Positions 20,452-30,467 of a DNA stretch of 64,000 nt are shown piece after piece (positions within the stretch are counted from its first letter, which is position 1; every line of letters starts with the position of its first letter). The notes beneath the pieces were generated by a model. That model worked only from the letters and a program-made list of their open reading frames with translations, made no database searches and had not been told where the DNA came from. Origin of the DNA: Pseudoalteromonas aurantia 208 (GTDB lineage Bacteria; Pseudomonadota; Gammaproteobacteria; Enterobacterales; Alteromonadaceae). The stretch spans positions 62,001 to 126,000 of the forward strand of contig NZ_AQGV01000013.1 in NCBI RefSeq assembly GCF_014858725.1, written 5' to 3'. Made by a program: the position numbers and the translations under genes.

Positions 20452-21478
20452 CTTGGTTACTATCCATTAAGTTATCTTTCGATGCATCTCTATGTATCAC
20501 TAACTCTCTTAGCAAGGCCGTTGCAAAAGTCCCTTTTGGTAAACTAAAGGTCAACTTTATCGTTGTATCATCGACTGTTTTCACCTGTAAGTGTTTTGGA
20601 ATTAATCTCAATGCGCGCCTTTCGTTCTTTAACCCTAATTCAGCTAAGCCCGCTTGCCAAGCACTAAAAGGCACTAACCAGTTTCGCTCTTGCTCAGTTA
20701 ACCCTTTATCTCCTTTGCCAACTAGCGGTGCTGACAATAAGATATCCCCACTGGTTAAGCGTTCAATCGTGTCATCACTGATATTTTCTTCAAAGAATGC
20801 ATTACTGCCACTGAGCATGAATACTTCTTGATGCCATGTCTTAGCCAATCCATGTTCAGCAACGCGTTTGCTAACAATCTCATTAAATATATGTGATCTC
20901 GCCGCGGATATAATAATACCACGTAACTTTTTATCTCGAATGCGCTCTCCCGCAAACATCCGCTCAGCCATTTGCAAATTATGCCCATCATGACCAAAAC
21001 GTTGCTCTCCAAAATAATTTGGTACCCCTTGCCGTACAGCATTAATACGAGAAAGAATATCTAATGGCGCACTGACATTACGTAAAGTGATCTCAAATTT
21101 ATTACCTGAATGACACCCTGTACGTAATTTGCGATTGTGTCTGATTTGTTTAATAACAAACACACTATCACTGTTTAGCTCGGTAAAGTCGAGATGTTGT
21201 TTAATGGGTACTGGCACGCTAAACCATTGACTACACACGCCATGCCTGTCTTTCAACCCCGCATAACTCACATCTCTTGGTGCGACCCCTGCAAACTTTG
21301 CCAGCATCTTCGCAATGTATTGCGTATTTTCACCTTTTTTTATAACATGCAAACATACGTGTTCACCTTCACCCGACAGCTCAATACCCAGCAATTCATC
21401 AACAACAAAATCTTCAGCGCACGATTTGTAATCCGCCGACGACTGAGGTTTACCATACAAGTAATTCAAATTTTTCAT
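20432..21478 (-). CDS. truD: tRNA pseudouridine(13) synthase TruD
   Basis: Forms pseudouridine at position 13 of tRNA-Glu and others. The 348-residue protein has the TruD catalytic Asp in [18 protein letters not shown] and the motifs [15 protein letters not shown] and [18 protein letters not shown] sequence (here [15 protein letters not shown]). The start ATG overlaps the stop of ispF in an ATGA, and the end overlaps surE. Confidence 0.95.
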   Translation of the reverse strand: MKNLNYLYGKPQSSADYKSCAEDFVVDELLGIELSGEGEHVCLHVIKKGENTQYIAKMLAKFAGVAPRDVSYAGLKDRHGVCSQWFSVPVPIKQHLDFTELNSDSVFVIKQIRHNRKLRTGCHSGNKFEITLRNVSAPLDILSRINAVRQGVPNYFGEQRFGHDGHNLQMAERMFAGERIRDKKLRGIIISAARSHIFNEIVSKRVAEHGLAKTWHQEVFMLSGSNAFFEENISDDTIERLTSGDILLSAPLVGKGDKGLTEQERNWLVPFSAWQAGLAELGLKNERRALRLIPKHLQVKTVDDTTIKLTFSLPKGTFATALLRELVIHRDASKDNLMDSNQDENITQ

Positions 21479-21951
21479 CGCTTCATCACCAGTACAACAG
21501 CATGCGCTGAAATACCTTCTTTTCGCCCTTCGAAACCCAACTTTTCAGTGGTCGTGGCTTTAACATTGACCTGATCAATACTGACACTACAATCGACAGC
21601 CAAGTTTGCACGCATTGCATCAATATGGGGTCGCATTTTTGGTGCTTGAGCGACTATAGTTACATCACAGTTGCTTACTTGGTAACCTTTGTCTTTGACT
21701 TGCTTCATCACTTGTCGCAGCAAAACTCGACTGTCTATGTTTTCAAATTCTGCCGCTGTGTCAGGAAAATGCTTACCAATGTCGCCAAGTGCTAAAGCGC
21801 CAAGCAATGCATCGCATAAGGCATGCACAGCCACATCACCATCTGAGTGCGCAATAAAGCCATGTTCAAAGGGAATTTTCTCACCACAAATCATCAATGG
21901 ACCTTCTCCACCGAATTTATGTACATCAAATCCATGACCAATTCTTATCAT
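21475..21951 (-). CDS. ispF: 2-C-methyl-D-erythritol 2,4-cyclodiphosphate synthase
   Basis: Fifth step of the MEP isoprenoid pathway, 158 residues. Zinc ligands are visible in [12 protein letters not shown] (Asp8, His10) and a third His in [18 protein letters not shown]. The family stretch [17 protein letters not shown] is present. It directly follows ispD (1-bp gap) and overlaps truD by 4 bp. Confidence 0.96.
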   Translation of the reverse strand: MIRIGHGFDVHKFGGEGPLMICGEKIPFEHGFIAHSDGDVAVHALCDALLGALALGDIGKHFPDTAAEFENIDSRVLLRQVMKQVKDKGYQVSNCDVTIVAQAPKMRPHIDAMRANLAVDCSVSIDQVNVKATTTEKLGFEGRKEGISAHAVVLVMKR

Positions 21952-21952
21952 T

Positions 21953-22648
21953 TCACACTCTCTTATGCTGTTTTGAAATCAGAAAACATGCCAAGTCATA
22001 ATCTTCCGGCGTCGTTATTTTTATATTATCTGTTCGTCCAGGAATTAATTGAACGGGCTGCTGTTGCCACTCCATTGCCGACGCCTCATCGGTGATCGCC
22101 ACGCCTTGTTGTAACGCACAACTCAATGCTGAACGTAACGTCATAAACGGAAACATTTGTGGCGTTAATGCTTGCCATAAATCATCTCTTGGCACTGTAC
22201 CAGAGCTATGACTACTACCCCGTTTTATCGTATCCTTTACTTTAGCAGCTAAAATACCACCTTGTTGCGCCTCTAAGCAGTGTGAAATTAAGTTTTCAAT
22301 ATCAGTAACATCAACTAGTGGACGAGCTGCATCATGGACTAATACCCAATCAGGTTTGTATTCTAGTAATGCATCAAGCGCATTGAGCACCGACTCTGCA
22401 CGCTCTTTGCCACCTGAGGTTCTAATTAACTTCTCACTACAAAAAGCAAGTTTATCAAAAACTGTATCGCTATCACTCACCGCAACAGCAATAACGCAGA
22501 CATTAGGTACCCTCATCATTTTATTTAAGGTGTGCTCCAATACTGTTTTATCTTCAATCTTTAAATATTGTTTTGGATGAGATAGTTGCATTCGACTGCC
22601 CACCCCCGCAGCGGGAACGACGATGGCTATTTTAGGAAGTTTATTCAT
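21953..22648 (-). CDS. ispD: 2-C-methyl-D-erythritol 4-phosphate cytidylyltransferase
   Basis: Third step of the MEP pathway: couples MEP to CTP. The 231-residue protein has the nucleotide-binding start [31 protein letters not shown], and [10 protein letters not shown] near the active site. It overlaps ftsB by 4 bp upstream and is followed by ispF. Confidence 0.95.
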   Translation of the reverse strand: MNKLPKIAIVVPAAGVGSRMQLSHPKQYLKIEDKTVLEHTLNKMMRVPNVCVIAVAVSDSDTVFDKLAFCSEKLIRTSGGKERAESVLNALDALLEYKPDWVLVHDAARPLVDVTDIENLISHCLEAQQGGILAAKVKDTIKRGSSHSSGTVPRDDLWQALTPQMFPFMTLRSALSCALQQGVAITDEASAMEWQQQPVQLIPGRTDNIKITTPEDYDLACFLISKQHKRV

Positions 22649-22926
22649 GGTGTTTTTTTCGGAAGAACTCTGATGAATGTTTCATTGGGTTTTATCATAC
22701 CTAACTCATGTCGAGCACGCTCTTCAACGCCCTCTAGGCCAAGTTTTAAATCTTCAATATCAGCTTTTAATAGCTTATTGCGTTTTAATAGCTTTTCATT
22801 CAGATTTTGATGTGCATCTACTGCACTTTTCAATCTAGTGTAATCCTGTAATCCATTATGGCCAAACCAAAGCTGATATTGAATAAAGGCCGCTAAACAA
22901 ATTAAAGCAAACTGAAATAAGCGCAT
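22645..22926 (-). CDS. ftsB: Cell division protein FtsB
   Basis: A 93-residue single-pass membrane protein of the FtsQLB divisome complex. One N-terminal membrane helix (about 3-20) is followed by a coiled coil (about 28-70, heptad-like KLLKRNKLLKADIEDLK) and GVEERARHELGMIKPNE, the FtsB signature. It is the first gene of the ftsB-ispD-ispF-truD-surE-pcm-nlpD-rpoS series. Confidence 0.92.
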   Translation of the reverse strand: MRLFQFALICLAAFIQYQLWFGHNGLQDYTRLKSAVDAHQNLNEKLLKRNKLLKADIEDLKLGLEGVEERARHELGMIKPNETFIRVLPKKTP

Positions 22927-22963
22927 TGTTTAGTTCCTACTGTTTATTGTGCATATTACGAGA

Positions 22964-23599
22964 TTAACGTGAGCGTTTTTTTATTATTCTGACATTTTTC
23001 CAGTTAATCATACTGGCTAACAACATTTCTCTTAAGCTCAACACTCTAGGTCCAATTGCTTTACTGTATTGCCACTGATGCCCACAGCATGCCGCAACCA
23101 TTAAGGCTTTTGCCGGTTTAAACATGATTGTAGAAACTCCCTTCTGACTTTGTCCTGAACAATCAAACCATCCATGTTGATTGCAATGAATCATATTGTC
23201 TCTTACTTGATCTATGGTGTCTATGACAATACGTGTCAATCCCTTGTGAGATAGCATCACAGGCACAACTAACCCGACCGTCCCATGGCGGGCAAAATAG
23301 TGTTTACACACGTCCATTTGCCATTTAGGTTGCGCTTTTTGCGGACTTAACCAAGTGCCATTTTGACTGTCTAATTGCAAGGGCACACTTCCTTGCACTA
23401 TATCTCGCGCTGCACGCTCAACATAGTAAGGTAAACTTAATAAAGCCCGCGGCAACTGCTCAGCAGTTGCATTTTCTGTCAAAGCTGGAATTTCACGTGC
23501 ATAAAATACATTAACTAACTCAGCAAATTGTAATCGCTCACGTTCGTCATGCCATAAACTACTTTGCTCGTTTGACATTGCTATATACTGTTCGCCCAC
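22964..23599 (-). CDS. Conserved hypothetical protein, unknown function
   Basis: 211 residues without a signal peptide or membrane helix, and not recognised. It contains several Cys and Trp residues (HCNQHGWFDCSGQ, VAACCGHQWQYS) and a basic tail (RIIKKRSR). The GTG start is supported by GGAGG with 4-5 nt spacing; an internal ATG eight codons later is an alternative. It lies just upstream of ftsB in the same direction (37 bp gap), so it may share that operon's transcription. A Cys/His-rich segment could bind metal, but the spacing matches no family I know. Confidence 0.7.
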   Translation of the reverse strand: MGEQYIAMSNEQSSLWHDERERLQFAELVNVFYAREIPALTENATAEQLPRALLSLPYYVERAARDIVQGSVPLQLDSQNGTWLSPQKAQPKWQMDVCKHYFARHGTVGLVVPVMLSHKGLTRIVIDTIDQVRDNMIHCNQHGWFDCSGQSQKGVSTIMFKPAKALMVAACCGHQWQYSKAIGPRVLSLREMLLASMINWKNVRIIKKRSR

Positions 23600-23648
23600 G
23601 CTACCTCCCAGTCACTGTGAAAGTTATAGCATGGCAGATTAAAGCAAG

Positions 23649-24128
23649 CTAGCCTTTCGGCTTTTCTCCAAGCCGAGCTTCACCATTTTCCATAAATTGC
23701 ACGACGCCGGTTCGTTTTTTACCAACCAATAAGCTGCCGTCACATAAAAACATGAAGTTTTGCCAACAACGCTGAAAAACTGCAAAATTTGTCTCGATAA
23801 CTTGTTCACGTGACATACAAAAATATACAGTGGTATTGGCTTCCCACCCCAAATGCGATGTAATTACGTCAGGAAGCGATTCCTCACCGGCTTCCCAAGG
23901 CTTTTCCCAATCAACATTTTCAGACCAGCTATCCTCTTTTCCTACCCACTCAGATGGATTAAAAAAATCAGGGTGATCTTGATCTCGGCTTATCATGGTA
24001 CTCCACAATACTGCCGCTCGCGCTTTCGTCATTGGCTTAATCGCCGCAAGATCTTGATCTGAGATCGGTAAATCTTGATGTTTAAAAACCCATGCTTTTC
24101 TAAACTCATCAAGCGCAATATAATTCAT
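23649..24128 (-). CDS. DUF2947-like conserved protein
   Basis: A 159-residue soluble acidic protein beginning MNYIALDEFRKAWVFKHQDLP, rich in Trp, which I recognise as the DUF2947 type seen in Vibrio and Alteromonadales. The C-terminal half resembles a small regulatory or phosphatase-like fold only vaguely. It lies 49 bp upstream of the preceding gene on the same strand and is divergent from the DUF1653 gene. Function unknown. Confidence 0.7.
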   Translation of the reverse strand: MNYIALDEFRKAWVFKHQDLPISDQDLAAIKPMTKARAAVLWSTMISRDQDHPDFFNPSEWVGKEDSWSENVDWEKPWEAGEESLPDVITSHLGWEANTTVYFCMSREQVIETNFAVFQRCWQNFMFLCDGSLLVGKKRTGVVQFMENGEARLGEKPKG

Positions 24129-24189
24129 ACAACAGCCCAGTCTGGCAAATATTAACGCGCAGTATACCGCACACTAAACGGAACGAACA

Positions 24190-24411
24190 ATGAAGCAAAC
24201 ACTAAAACCCGGTATTTATCAGCATTACAAAGGTCAGCAATATCGTGTCTTCCACATAGCAACTCACAGTGAAACACAAGAAAAAATGGTCGTCTATCAA
24301 ACCCTCTATGGTGATTTCGATTTTTGGGTTCGTCCTTTTACGATGTTTGTTGAAAACGTCACATGTGATGGCGTTGAAATTCCACGCTTTAAATACCTTG
24401 GTGATAAATAA
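24190..24411 (+). CDS. DUF1653 domain protein
   Basis: A small 73-residue protein with the DUF1653 pattern: GIYQHYKGQQYRVFHIATHSET in the first half and YGDFDFWVRPFTMFVE in the second. It is a beta-rich domain found alone or fused to other enzymes, function unknown. It is followed after 81 bp by the MoxR/VWA pair but has no obvious functional link to it. Confidence 0.85.
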   Translation: MKQTLKPGIYQHYKGQQYRVFHIATHSETQEKMVVYQTLYGDFDFWVRPFTMFVENVTCDGVEIPRFKYLGDK

Positions 24412-24492
24412 GATACTTCATAACCCCTAGCGGCAGGTCACCTTTTTATGGCAAGATAACTCATTCTCCTCAGACCAGTCGTTAGGTATAAA

Positions 24493-25329
24493 GTGAACTT
24501 CCAAGGTACAAACAATTACATTGCTAGTAGTGCATTAAAACAAGCAGTAAATGCTGCAATTATATTAGAAAAGCCGCTTTTAATTAAAGGAGAGCCAGGC
24601 ACGGGTAAAACACTACTCGCAGAAGAACTTGCAAAAAGCCTCAATACCAACCTCATTCAATGGCATATCAAATCAACCACAAAAGCACAACAAGGGCTGT
24701 ATGAATACGATGCAGTATCTCGACTAAGAGACAGTCAACTCGGTGAACAACGTGTGCATGATATTAATAATTACATTGTAAAAGGTAAATTATGGCAAGC
24801 CTTCACGGATCCTTCGCGTCCGGTGCTGCTCATTGATGAGATTGACAAAGCTGATATCGAGTTTCCCAACGATTTACTATTGGAGCTCGATAAAATGGAG
24901 TTTCATGTTTATGAAACAGGTGAACGTGTTAAAGCAAAAGTCCGCCCGATAGTCATTATTACATCGAATAATGAGAAAGAGCTCCCTGATGCTTTTTTGC
25001 GACGCTGTTTCTTTCACTATATCGACTTCCCTTCCACCCAGCAGATGCAAAAAATCATTGATGTTCATTACCCTAATATCAAAGCTAACTTGGTACAACA
25101 AGCATTAGAAAGCTTTTTTAAACTCAGGGATGTGCCAGGGCTTAAGAAAAAACCAAGTACCAGTGAATTATTAGATTGGCTAAAGTTGCTAATGGCTGAA
25201 GATATCGAGAGTACAACCTTACATGATAAACAGCATCAAGGTGGTTTAATGCCATTATTTGGGGCCTTGCTTAAGAATGAACAAGATGTGAGCTTAATTG
25301 AGAAGCTGGCCTTTATAAGTAAGCGTTAA
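24493..25329 (+). CDS. MoxR-family AAA+ ATPase
   Basis: A 278-residue AAA+ ATPase starting at GTG. Walker A is KGEPGTGKTLLAEELA, Walker B VLLIDEIDKAD, and sensor 1 ITSNNEKELPDAFLRRC. MoxR ATPases work with a VWA-domain partner as chaperones for metal-cofactor or protein-complex assembly. The partner gene starts 3 bp downstream. The client is not evident from the neighbours. Confidence 0.88.
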   Translation: MNFQGTNNYIASSALKQAVNAAIILEKPLLIKGEPGTGKTLLAEELAKSLNTNLIQWHIKSTTKAQQGLYEYDAVSRLRDSQLGEQRVHDINNYIVKGKLWQAFTDPSRPVLLIDEIDKADIEFPNDLLLELDKMEFHVYETGERVKAKVRPIVIITSNNEKELPDAFLRRCFFHYIDFPSTQQMQKIIDVHYPNIKANLVQQALESFFKLRDVPGLKKKPSTSELLDWLKLLMAEDIESTTLHDKQHQGGLMPLFGALLKNEQDVSLIEKLAFISKR

Positions 25330-25332
25330 CTG

Positions 25333-26520
25333 ATGCTTATCGAATTTTTCTTTACATTAAAACGCTACGGCTTAAAAGTCAGTCCTCGAGAACTGCTTGA
25401 CTGTATCAACGCACTAAACAAAGGTTTAGCGTTTGCTGACATCGATGCATTTTACGACCTCAGTAAAATTATTTTTGTTAAAGATGAAACCCAGTTTGAC
25501 AAATTTGACCGCGCTTTTGCCGATTACTTTCAAGGTCTTGAATCTATCGACTTATTATCGCAATTACAGACTAGCAATGAACTCCCCCATGACTGGTTAC
25601 GAAAAGAATTCGAAAAAAGCTTATCCGATGAAGAAAAACAACAATTAGATGCGCTCGGTGGATTAGATAAGTTATTAGAAACGCTAAAACAACGATTAGC
25701 CGAGCAAAAAGAACGCCATGCAGGTGGCAATAAATGGGTTGGCACTGGTGGCACATCTCCGTTTGGCGCGTATGGCTATAACCCTGAAGGGATCCGAATT
25801 GGCCAAGAAGGGAACCGACAGCGCCAAGCCGTTAAAGTGTGGGATAAGCGTCAATATCGCAATTTAGACGCTAGCACTGAAATGACCAGCCGAACCATGA
25901 AACTTGCACTGAAAAAGCTCAGAAAGTTTGCAAAAAGTGGTGCCAGCGAGCAATTGGATCTTAATGAAACGATAGCTGCAACGGCAAAACAAGGCGGTAT
26001 GCTCGATGTCAAAATGGTCCCTGAACGACATAATGCCATTAATGTCATTATGCTGTTTGATATTGGTGGTTCAATGGATGAATACATTCATTTATGCGAA
26101 CAGCTATTTGGTGCTGCACACAGTGAATTTAAGCATTTGGAGTTTTTTTATTTTCACAATTGTGTTTATGAACAAGTTTGGCAAGATAACCAAAGACGCG
26201 ATAGCGAGTCGCTTGACACATATCAGCTTATCAACCGCTTCGGTAAAGACTATCGACTTATTTTTGTGGGTGATGCCACTATGGGGCCCTATGAGATCAC
26301 ATATTCTGGTGGTAGCGTAGAGCATTGGAACCATGAAGCTGGTAGTGTGTGGCTTCAACGCCTCACTCAGCATTTTGAAAAAGTTGCTTGGTTAAATCCA
26401 CAACCCACAACGCACTGGCCCTATTACCAGTCAATAGATATCATTGCTGAACTAATGCACAACCGTATGTACCCATTAACATTAGACGGTATAAGTAAAG
26501 CGATAAAAGTACTGACTTAA
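25333..26520 (+). CDS. VWA domain (CoxE-like) partner of the MoxR ATPase
   Basis: A 395-residue soluble protein. The N-terminal half is alpha-helical and acidic. A von Willebrand factor A domain begins near residue 230 with an intact metal site (MIDAS) DIGGS in NVIMLFDIGGSMDEYI, and LIFVGDATMGPYEI follows. MIDAS proteins of this type grip client proteins while the MoxR ATPase supplies energy. The two genes form a tight operon ending in a shared terminator with mdh. Confidence 0.87.
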   Translation: MLIEFFFTLKRYGLKVSPRELLDCINALNKGLAFADIDAFYDLSKIIFVKDETQFDKFDRAFADYFQGLESIDLLSQLQTSNELPHDWLRKEFEKSLSDEEKQQLDALGGLDKLLETLKQRLAEQKERHAGGNKWVGTGGTSPFGAYGYNPEGIRIGQEGNRQRQAVKVWDKRQYRNLDASTEMTSRTMKLALKKLRKFAKSGASEQLDLNETIAATAKQGGMLDVKMVPERHNAINVIMLFDIGGSMDEYIHLCEQLFGAAHSEFKHLEFFYFHNCVYEQVWQDNQRRDSESLDTYQLINRFGKDYRLIFVGDATMGPYEITYSGGSVEHWNHEAGSVWLQRLTQHFEKVAWLNPQPTTHWPYYQSIDIIAELMHNRMYPLTLDGISKAIKVLT

Positions 26521-26548
26521 TGGTATGGTCAACGTCTAATTTGGACAC

Positions 26549-26577
26549 AAAAAAGCCGCGACGTACGCGGCTTTTTT
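26549..26577. terminator. Bidirectional terminator between the MoxR/VWA operon and mdh
   Basis: Stem AAAAGCCGCG/CGCGGCTTTT with a 5-nt loop; A-run on the left, six T on the right. Confidence 0.85.
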
Positions 26578-26591
26578 AATTTCATCGTCTA

Positions 26592-27524
26592 TTAAGACAT
26601 GAAATCAACACCTTCTTGGATGTCTTTGTTAAGTGTTGCAAGCATATCTTCTTTTGCTTTTTGTTCAAATGCACTTAACTCACCGTAAGACAGAATTTCT
26701 TCTACACCGTTTTTACCTAAACGTACAGGGTGCGCAAAATAGGGTGCGTCGCCATTTTCAACGGCAACATACGCGTAATCTACAACATCTTGACCCTGTA
26801 AGCCTTTAACAAGTGAGAAGCAGAAACGTGCTGCAGCTGCGCCCATTGAAAGTGTCGCTGAACCGCCACCTGCTTTTGCATTTACCACTTCAGTACCTGC
26901 ATTCTGGATACGAGGTGTAAGTGCTGCAACTTCTTCATCAGTGAATGAAACGCCTTCAACTTGTGAAAGAAGTGGTAAAATGGTAGTGCCTGAATGGCCA
27001 CCAATAACTGGTACTTTCACTTCAGATACATCAACACCTTTCAATTCAGCAATAAATGCTTCCGAACGAATGACATCTAATGTTGTAACACCAAATACGC
27101 GAGATGCTTCATAAGTACCCGCTTTTTTGAATACTTCAGCAACAATTGGCACAGTACCATTTACTGGGTTAGTGATAACACCCACTAGCGCTTTAGGGCA
27201 GCTACGTACAATACCTTCAGCAAGTGTTTTAATAATACCTGCGTTTACGTTGAATAAATCAGCACGGTCCATACCTGGTTTACGAGGCATGCCAGCTGGG
27301 ATCAATACAATATCAGCACCAGCAAGTGCAGCGTCTAGGTCATCCGCACCAAAACCAGCTACTTTAACTGCCGTTGGGATATGAGAAAGGTCAACAGCAA
27401 CACCTGGTACTACCGGTGCAACGTCGTATAAAGATAATTCAGAACCTGCAGGTAAACCGTTTTTAAGTAAAAGTGATAAAGCTTGACCAATACCGCCAGC
27501 GGCACCCAATACAGCAACTTTCAT
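26592..27524 (-). CDS. mdh: Malate dehydrogenase
   Basis: NAD-dependent malate to oxaloacetate step of the TCA cycle. The 310-residue protein has the dinucleotide loop [16 protein letters not shown], substrate-binding Arg in [13 protein letters not shown] and the catalytic His in [13 protein letters not shown]. It is close to the 312 residues of E. coli Mdh and divergent from argR, the same arrangement as in enterics. Confidence 0.97.
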   Translation of the reverse strand: MKVAVLGAAGGIGQALSLLLKNGLPAGSELSLYDVAPVVPGVAVDLSHIPTAVKVAGFGADDLDAALAGADIVLIPAGMPRKPGMDRADLFNVNAGIIKTLAEGIVRSCPKALVGVITNPVNGTVPIVAEVFKKAGTYEASRVFGVTTLDVIRSEAFIAELKGVDVSEVKVPVIGGHSGTTILPLLSQVEGVSFTDEEVAALTPRIQNAGTEVVNAKAGGGSATLSMGAAAARFCFSLVKGLQGQDVVDYAYVAVENGDAPYFAHPVRLGKNGVEEILSYGELSAFEQKAKEDMLATLNKDIQEGVDFMS

Positions 27525-28007
27525 GTGAATACTCCATAAATTGAAGGTAAATTTAGGGTGCGTCCCTCAATTAAAATCTAAGTTTAAATACCATCTCAGC
27601 AATCAGATACATAATGCGTAAACCCCAACACCATTAGGTGACATTGAATACACAACAAAAGCGCTAACATGACAATTAAAAGTAACCATTTCACATGAAT
27701 TATAATCAACTTTCATACACAAATTTACGTTCTATGTGTACTCAACAGCATAATAAACCCATATTAGTTACTGCAAACTCAGCTAAAAAAGACAAACATA
27801 CCCAAGAATGCAGTAAAGATAATGAAAAGCGCAGGTAAAAACAAATTAATCCGAGTTATTTTCATGATTTTTTCGACTATAGTTGTAAAGCTAACAGCAC
27901 TGGCGCTTTACGCCTGTGACAGAACCTGAATATCAGCACAGTAAAATTTGGGTCACAACGTAGTTTTGTGTAGAATCCCAACATCACCATTTGAATTATG
28001 GATCGTT
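27525..28007. other. mdh-argR divergent intergenic region (483 bp)
   Basis: No gene is supported here. The region must carry promoters for both genes. An imperfect half-palindrome TGAATTATAATCA at 27696-27708 loosely recalls an ARG box, but I do not claim it. A possible hairpin, GTAAAG...CTTTAC, lies at 27885-27912. Confidence 0.5.
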
Positions 28008-28475
28008 ATGCAGCCTCAAGAAAAACAAGAAGCGCTGGTTAAAGCGTTTAAAGCTTTACTCAAAGAAGAAAACTTTGGTTCACAAGGAGAAATTGTTGAC
28101 GCTTTAAAAGACCAAGGCTTTGACAATGTGAGTCAGAGCAAGGTGTCACGCATGCTCAGTAAATTCGGTGCGGTACGAACCCGTAATGCAAAACAAGAAA
28201 TGGTCTATTGTTTGCCTGCTGAGATGGGAGTGCCGACAGCCAAAAGCCCACTGCGCCAATTGGTCATTGATATTATCCATAATGAAATGATGATAATTAT
28301 TCGAACTAGCCCCGGCGCCGCACAACTTATTGCCCGATTACTTGATTCGTTAGGAACTGCAGATGGCGTACTCGGCACAATTGCCGGTGATGACACCATA
28401 TTTATAGCCCCAGCCCAAATCTCAGAAATTGATGCAACGCTTGAGCGAGTAAAAACGTTATTTGACAACGTTTAG
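28008..28475 (+). CDS. argR: Arginine repressor ArgR
   Basis: Hexameric arginine-responsive regulator of arginine synthesis and catabolism, 155 residues. The N-terminal winged helix-turn-helix contains [25 protein letters not shown]. The C-terminal arginine-binding domain contains [15 protein letters not shown] and [13 protein letters not shown]. Start at ATG 28008 ([15 protein letters not shown]) matches the family; an in-frame GTG 20 codons upstream would add sequence absent from relatives. Confidence 0.96.
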   Translation: MQPQEKQEALVKAFKALLKEENFGSQGEIVDALKDQGFDNVSQSKVSRMLSKFGAVRTRNAKQEMVYCLPAEMGVPTAKSPLRQLVIDIIHNEMMIIIRTSPGAAQLIARLLDSLGTADGVLGTIAGDDTIFIAPAQISEIDATLERVKTLFDNV

Positions 28476-28488
28476 GTCGGCCTAAAAA

Positions 28489-29406
28489 TCACTCTTCACA
28501 ACTTTGTGCCATCGTACTAAGAAATTGGACCGATGGTGCAAAAAATGCCGCCCCCATATCTGCCTGATTATAATCCAACCATAGGTCATATTTATCTGGA
28601 GTGCCTAAACGAGACATTAGAACATCTTCAAAAGCTTGGCCATGTGCCGAACAACTCACCCACAAACTACCTTGCTCAAATACATCCCCAAACGGCATGC
28701 TTTGATCAAGTAAGGTCGCTAAACCGTCTTCGTTTACTAACTCCGCTAAAGTTGCATGACTATTTTCTTTTTGAGGAGAAATCAGGGTGTTATCTAAGCG
28801 CGTTCGGCCCATCACTTGTTCCTGCTCATCAAGTGTTAATATTTGCCATGTGTCAATGTCAAACTTCACTCGTTGAACATGCACATAACTTCCTTGATTA
28901 TCATCATGCTGCGGGTTATCGACTAAAGCTACTTGACGTTTAAAGCGCCCATGAGGTGCATTTCCACCATAAATAAAGCCGTTAAAGTCTCGGCCATCTA
29001 AAAACCGAAAGCCTCTAACATTCGCCACTAGCTCAACACTAGGTGCAAGCATGTGCAATACGCTTTGTGCAAAAAGGTGATTAACATCTTCTCTATCTGA
29101 ACGGATCACGTACATTAAATCAAAAGGCTGGCTATGCATTAAGTGTTCAGCACTGCTTACATGAGGAAAGCTTTTTAATTCAGGAGGAATATACTCAGGA
29201 TAAATATGCGGCCAATATTGTGCTCCAATGGCCACAAAGCTACTCACCATCGACTCCGAGAAACGGTCACTCAGTTCATTTTGTAATCGTTCACAATGTG
29301 CCAATGTAGCACGCACAGCCTCATCATGCCCATCTAGTACATTAAAAAACAAATGTAAACCATGGAGGTTTGCTTCAGCACAGACTCCTGATTGCGCTTG
29401 CGCCAT
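28489..29406 (-). CDS. DyP-type peroxidase homologue lacking distal catalytic residues
   Basis: 305 residues, similar along its length to YfeX-type (class P) dye-decolorising peroxidases: QSGVCAEANLHGLHLFF at the start, GFRF...RDFNGF, SYVHVQRVKF and FFAPS near the end. The haem-ligand His is kept in KENSHATLAEL. The GxxDG motif, which carries the catalytic Asp, reads GFIYG (Asp to Tyr). The distal Arg position before QS-P-FG is Asp (LLDQSMPFG). It may therefore bind haem without normal peroxidase activity. It begins 14 bp after fbpC, so it is probably the last gene of the iron operon. Confidence 0.83.
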   Translation of the reverse strand: MAQAQSGVCAEANLHGLHLFFNVLDGHDEAVRATLAHCERLQNELSDRFSESMVSSFVAIGAQYWPHIYPEYIPPELKSFPHVSSAEHLMHSQPFDLMYVIRSDREDVNHLFAQSVLHMLAPSVELVANVRGFRFLDGRDFNGFIYGGNAPHGRFKRQVALVDNPQHDDNQGSYVHVQRVKFDIDTWQILTLDEQEQVMGRTRLDNTLISPQKENSHATLAELVNEDGLATLLDQSMPFGDVFEQGSLWVSCSAHGQAFEDVLMSRLGTPDKYDLWLDYNQADMGAAFFAPSVQFLSTMAQSCEE

Positions 29407-29420
29407 GCTTTTTTCCTTAC

Positions 29421-30467
29421 TTAATTCAGCTCTTGCTCAGAAAAGAAATTTACCGCATGTGCTTTAATTTTAAAAGAGACAGGTAAATCAGTATTAATTG
29501 TTTTGTCTGTGGGCGCAGGAACCTCTAACTGTTGCTGTTCAAAACGTACCCGATAAACATATTCAGTGCCCACAAAGCGCTGTTGTTCAACTCGCACTTG
29601 CCCATTTGGGTCATTAACCAACTCTAAGTGCTGTGGTCGCACATAAATTTGTCCTTGCTGCTGAGATTGCAACAAAGGAACCATTGAGCTCACGTCACCA
29701 AAATCAGTGCTAACACCGGCACCGTTATAACGAGTCGCTTTTAAATAAATTCCTTGACCTAAAAACTCAGCTACAACTTTATTACTGGGCTGTTGGAACA
29801 AAGTTTTCGCACACCCTAATTGCGCGATTTGACCTTCATGCATAATCGCTAACTTATCCGAAAATGCAAATGCCTCATCTTTTGAGTGACTGACAAATAT
29901 AGCTGAGACTTGCTGATCTTTAATAATCGCTCGAATGTCATTAATAAGCTGATATCGAACCTGCGCATCTATATTGGAAAACGGCTCATCTAGCAATAAT
30001 AAGTTTGGACGGTACGCCAACGCTCTTGCAATCGCAACACGTTGCTGTTGCCCCCCCGAAAGCTCATGAGGATAACGTGACTTAAAATTATTTAAGTGCA
30101 CTAACTCCAACATTTCATCAACGCGCTTTAAGCGCTCTGGTTTATCAAGCTTATTTAGACCAAACGCAATATTCTGCGCAACCGTTAAATGAGGAAACAA
30201 CGCATAATCTTGGAACATCATCCCTATATTTCTGTGCTGAGGCGCGACAAAGTGGCGCTCATCACTCATACACTGGCCATTAATCACAACCGATCCATGC
30301 TGCGGTTGAATAAGCCCCGCAATGGCTTTCAAAGTTGTTGTTTTCCCACAACCACTAGCCCCTAACAAGCAGACTATTTCATTTTGTTCGACGGCTAAAT
30401 TAAGCGCTTTAATAACTGATTGACCGTCATACTGATACGACAAATTTTGTAATAGCAAACTACTCAT
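29421..30467 (-). CDS. fbpC: Ferric iron ABC transporter, ATP-binding protein
   Basis: A 348-residue ABC ATPase with Walker A LLGASGCGKTTTLK, signature LSGGQQQRVAIARAL, Walker B NLLLLDEPFSNID and a C-terminal TOBE-like domain (about 240-348). It energises import of Fe3+ across the inner membrane with FbpB. It overlaps the permease gene by one base (30467), showing tight coupling. Confidence 0.9.
   Translation of the reverse strand: MSSLLLQNLSYQYDGQSVIKALNLAVEQNEIVCLLGASGCGKTTTLKAIAGLIQPQHGSVVINGQCMSDERHFVAPQHRNIGMMFQDYALFPHLTVAQNIAFGLNKLDKPERLKRVDEMLELVHLNNFKSRYPHELSGGQQQRVAIARALAYRPNLLLLDEPFSNIDAQVRYQLINDIRAIIKDQQVSAIFVSHSKDEAFAFSDKLAIMHEGQIAQLGCAKTLFQQPSNKVVAEFLGQGIYLKATRYNGAGVSTDFGDVSSMVPLLQSQQQGQIYVRPQHLELVNDPNGQVRVEQQRFVGTEYVYRVRFEQQQLEVPAPTDKTINTDLPVSFKIKAHAVNFFSEQELN

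Noticed and set aside
27694..27711. ARG box for ArgR autoregulation
   Set aside because: TGAATTATAATCA matches only part of the consensus and there is no well-spaced second box.
27863..27928. Possible 21-codon peptide upstream of argR
   Set aside because: No Shine-Dalgarno, no recognisable content and no sign of selection can be judged from one sequence.
28476..28488. Short palindrome TTTAGG-TCGG-CCTAAA between argR and the DyP gene
   Set aside because: Only six base pairs, mostly AT, too weak to call a terminator.
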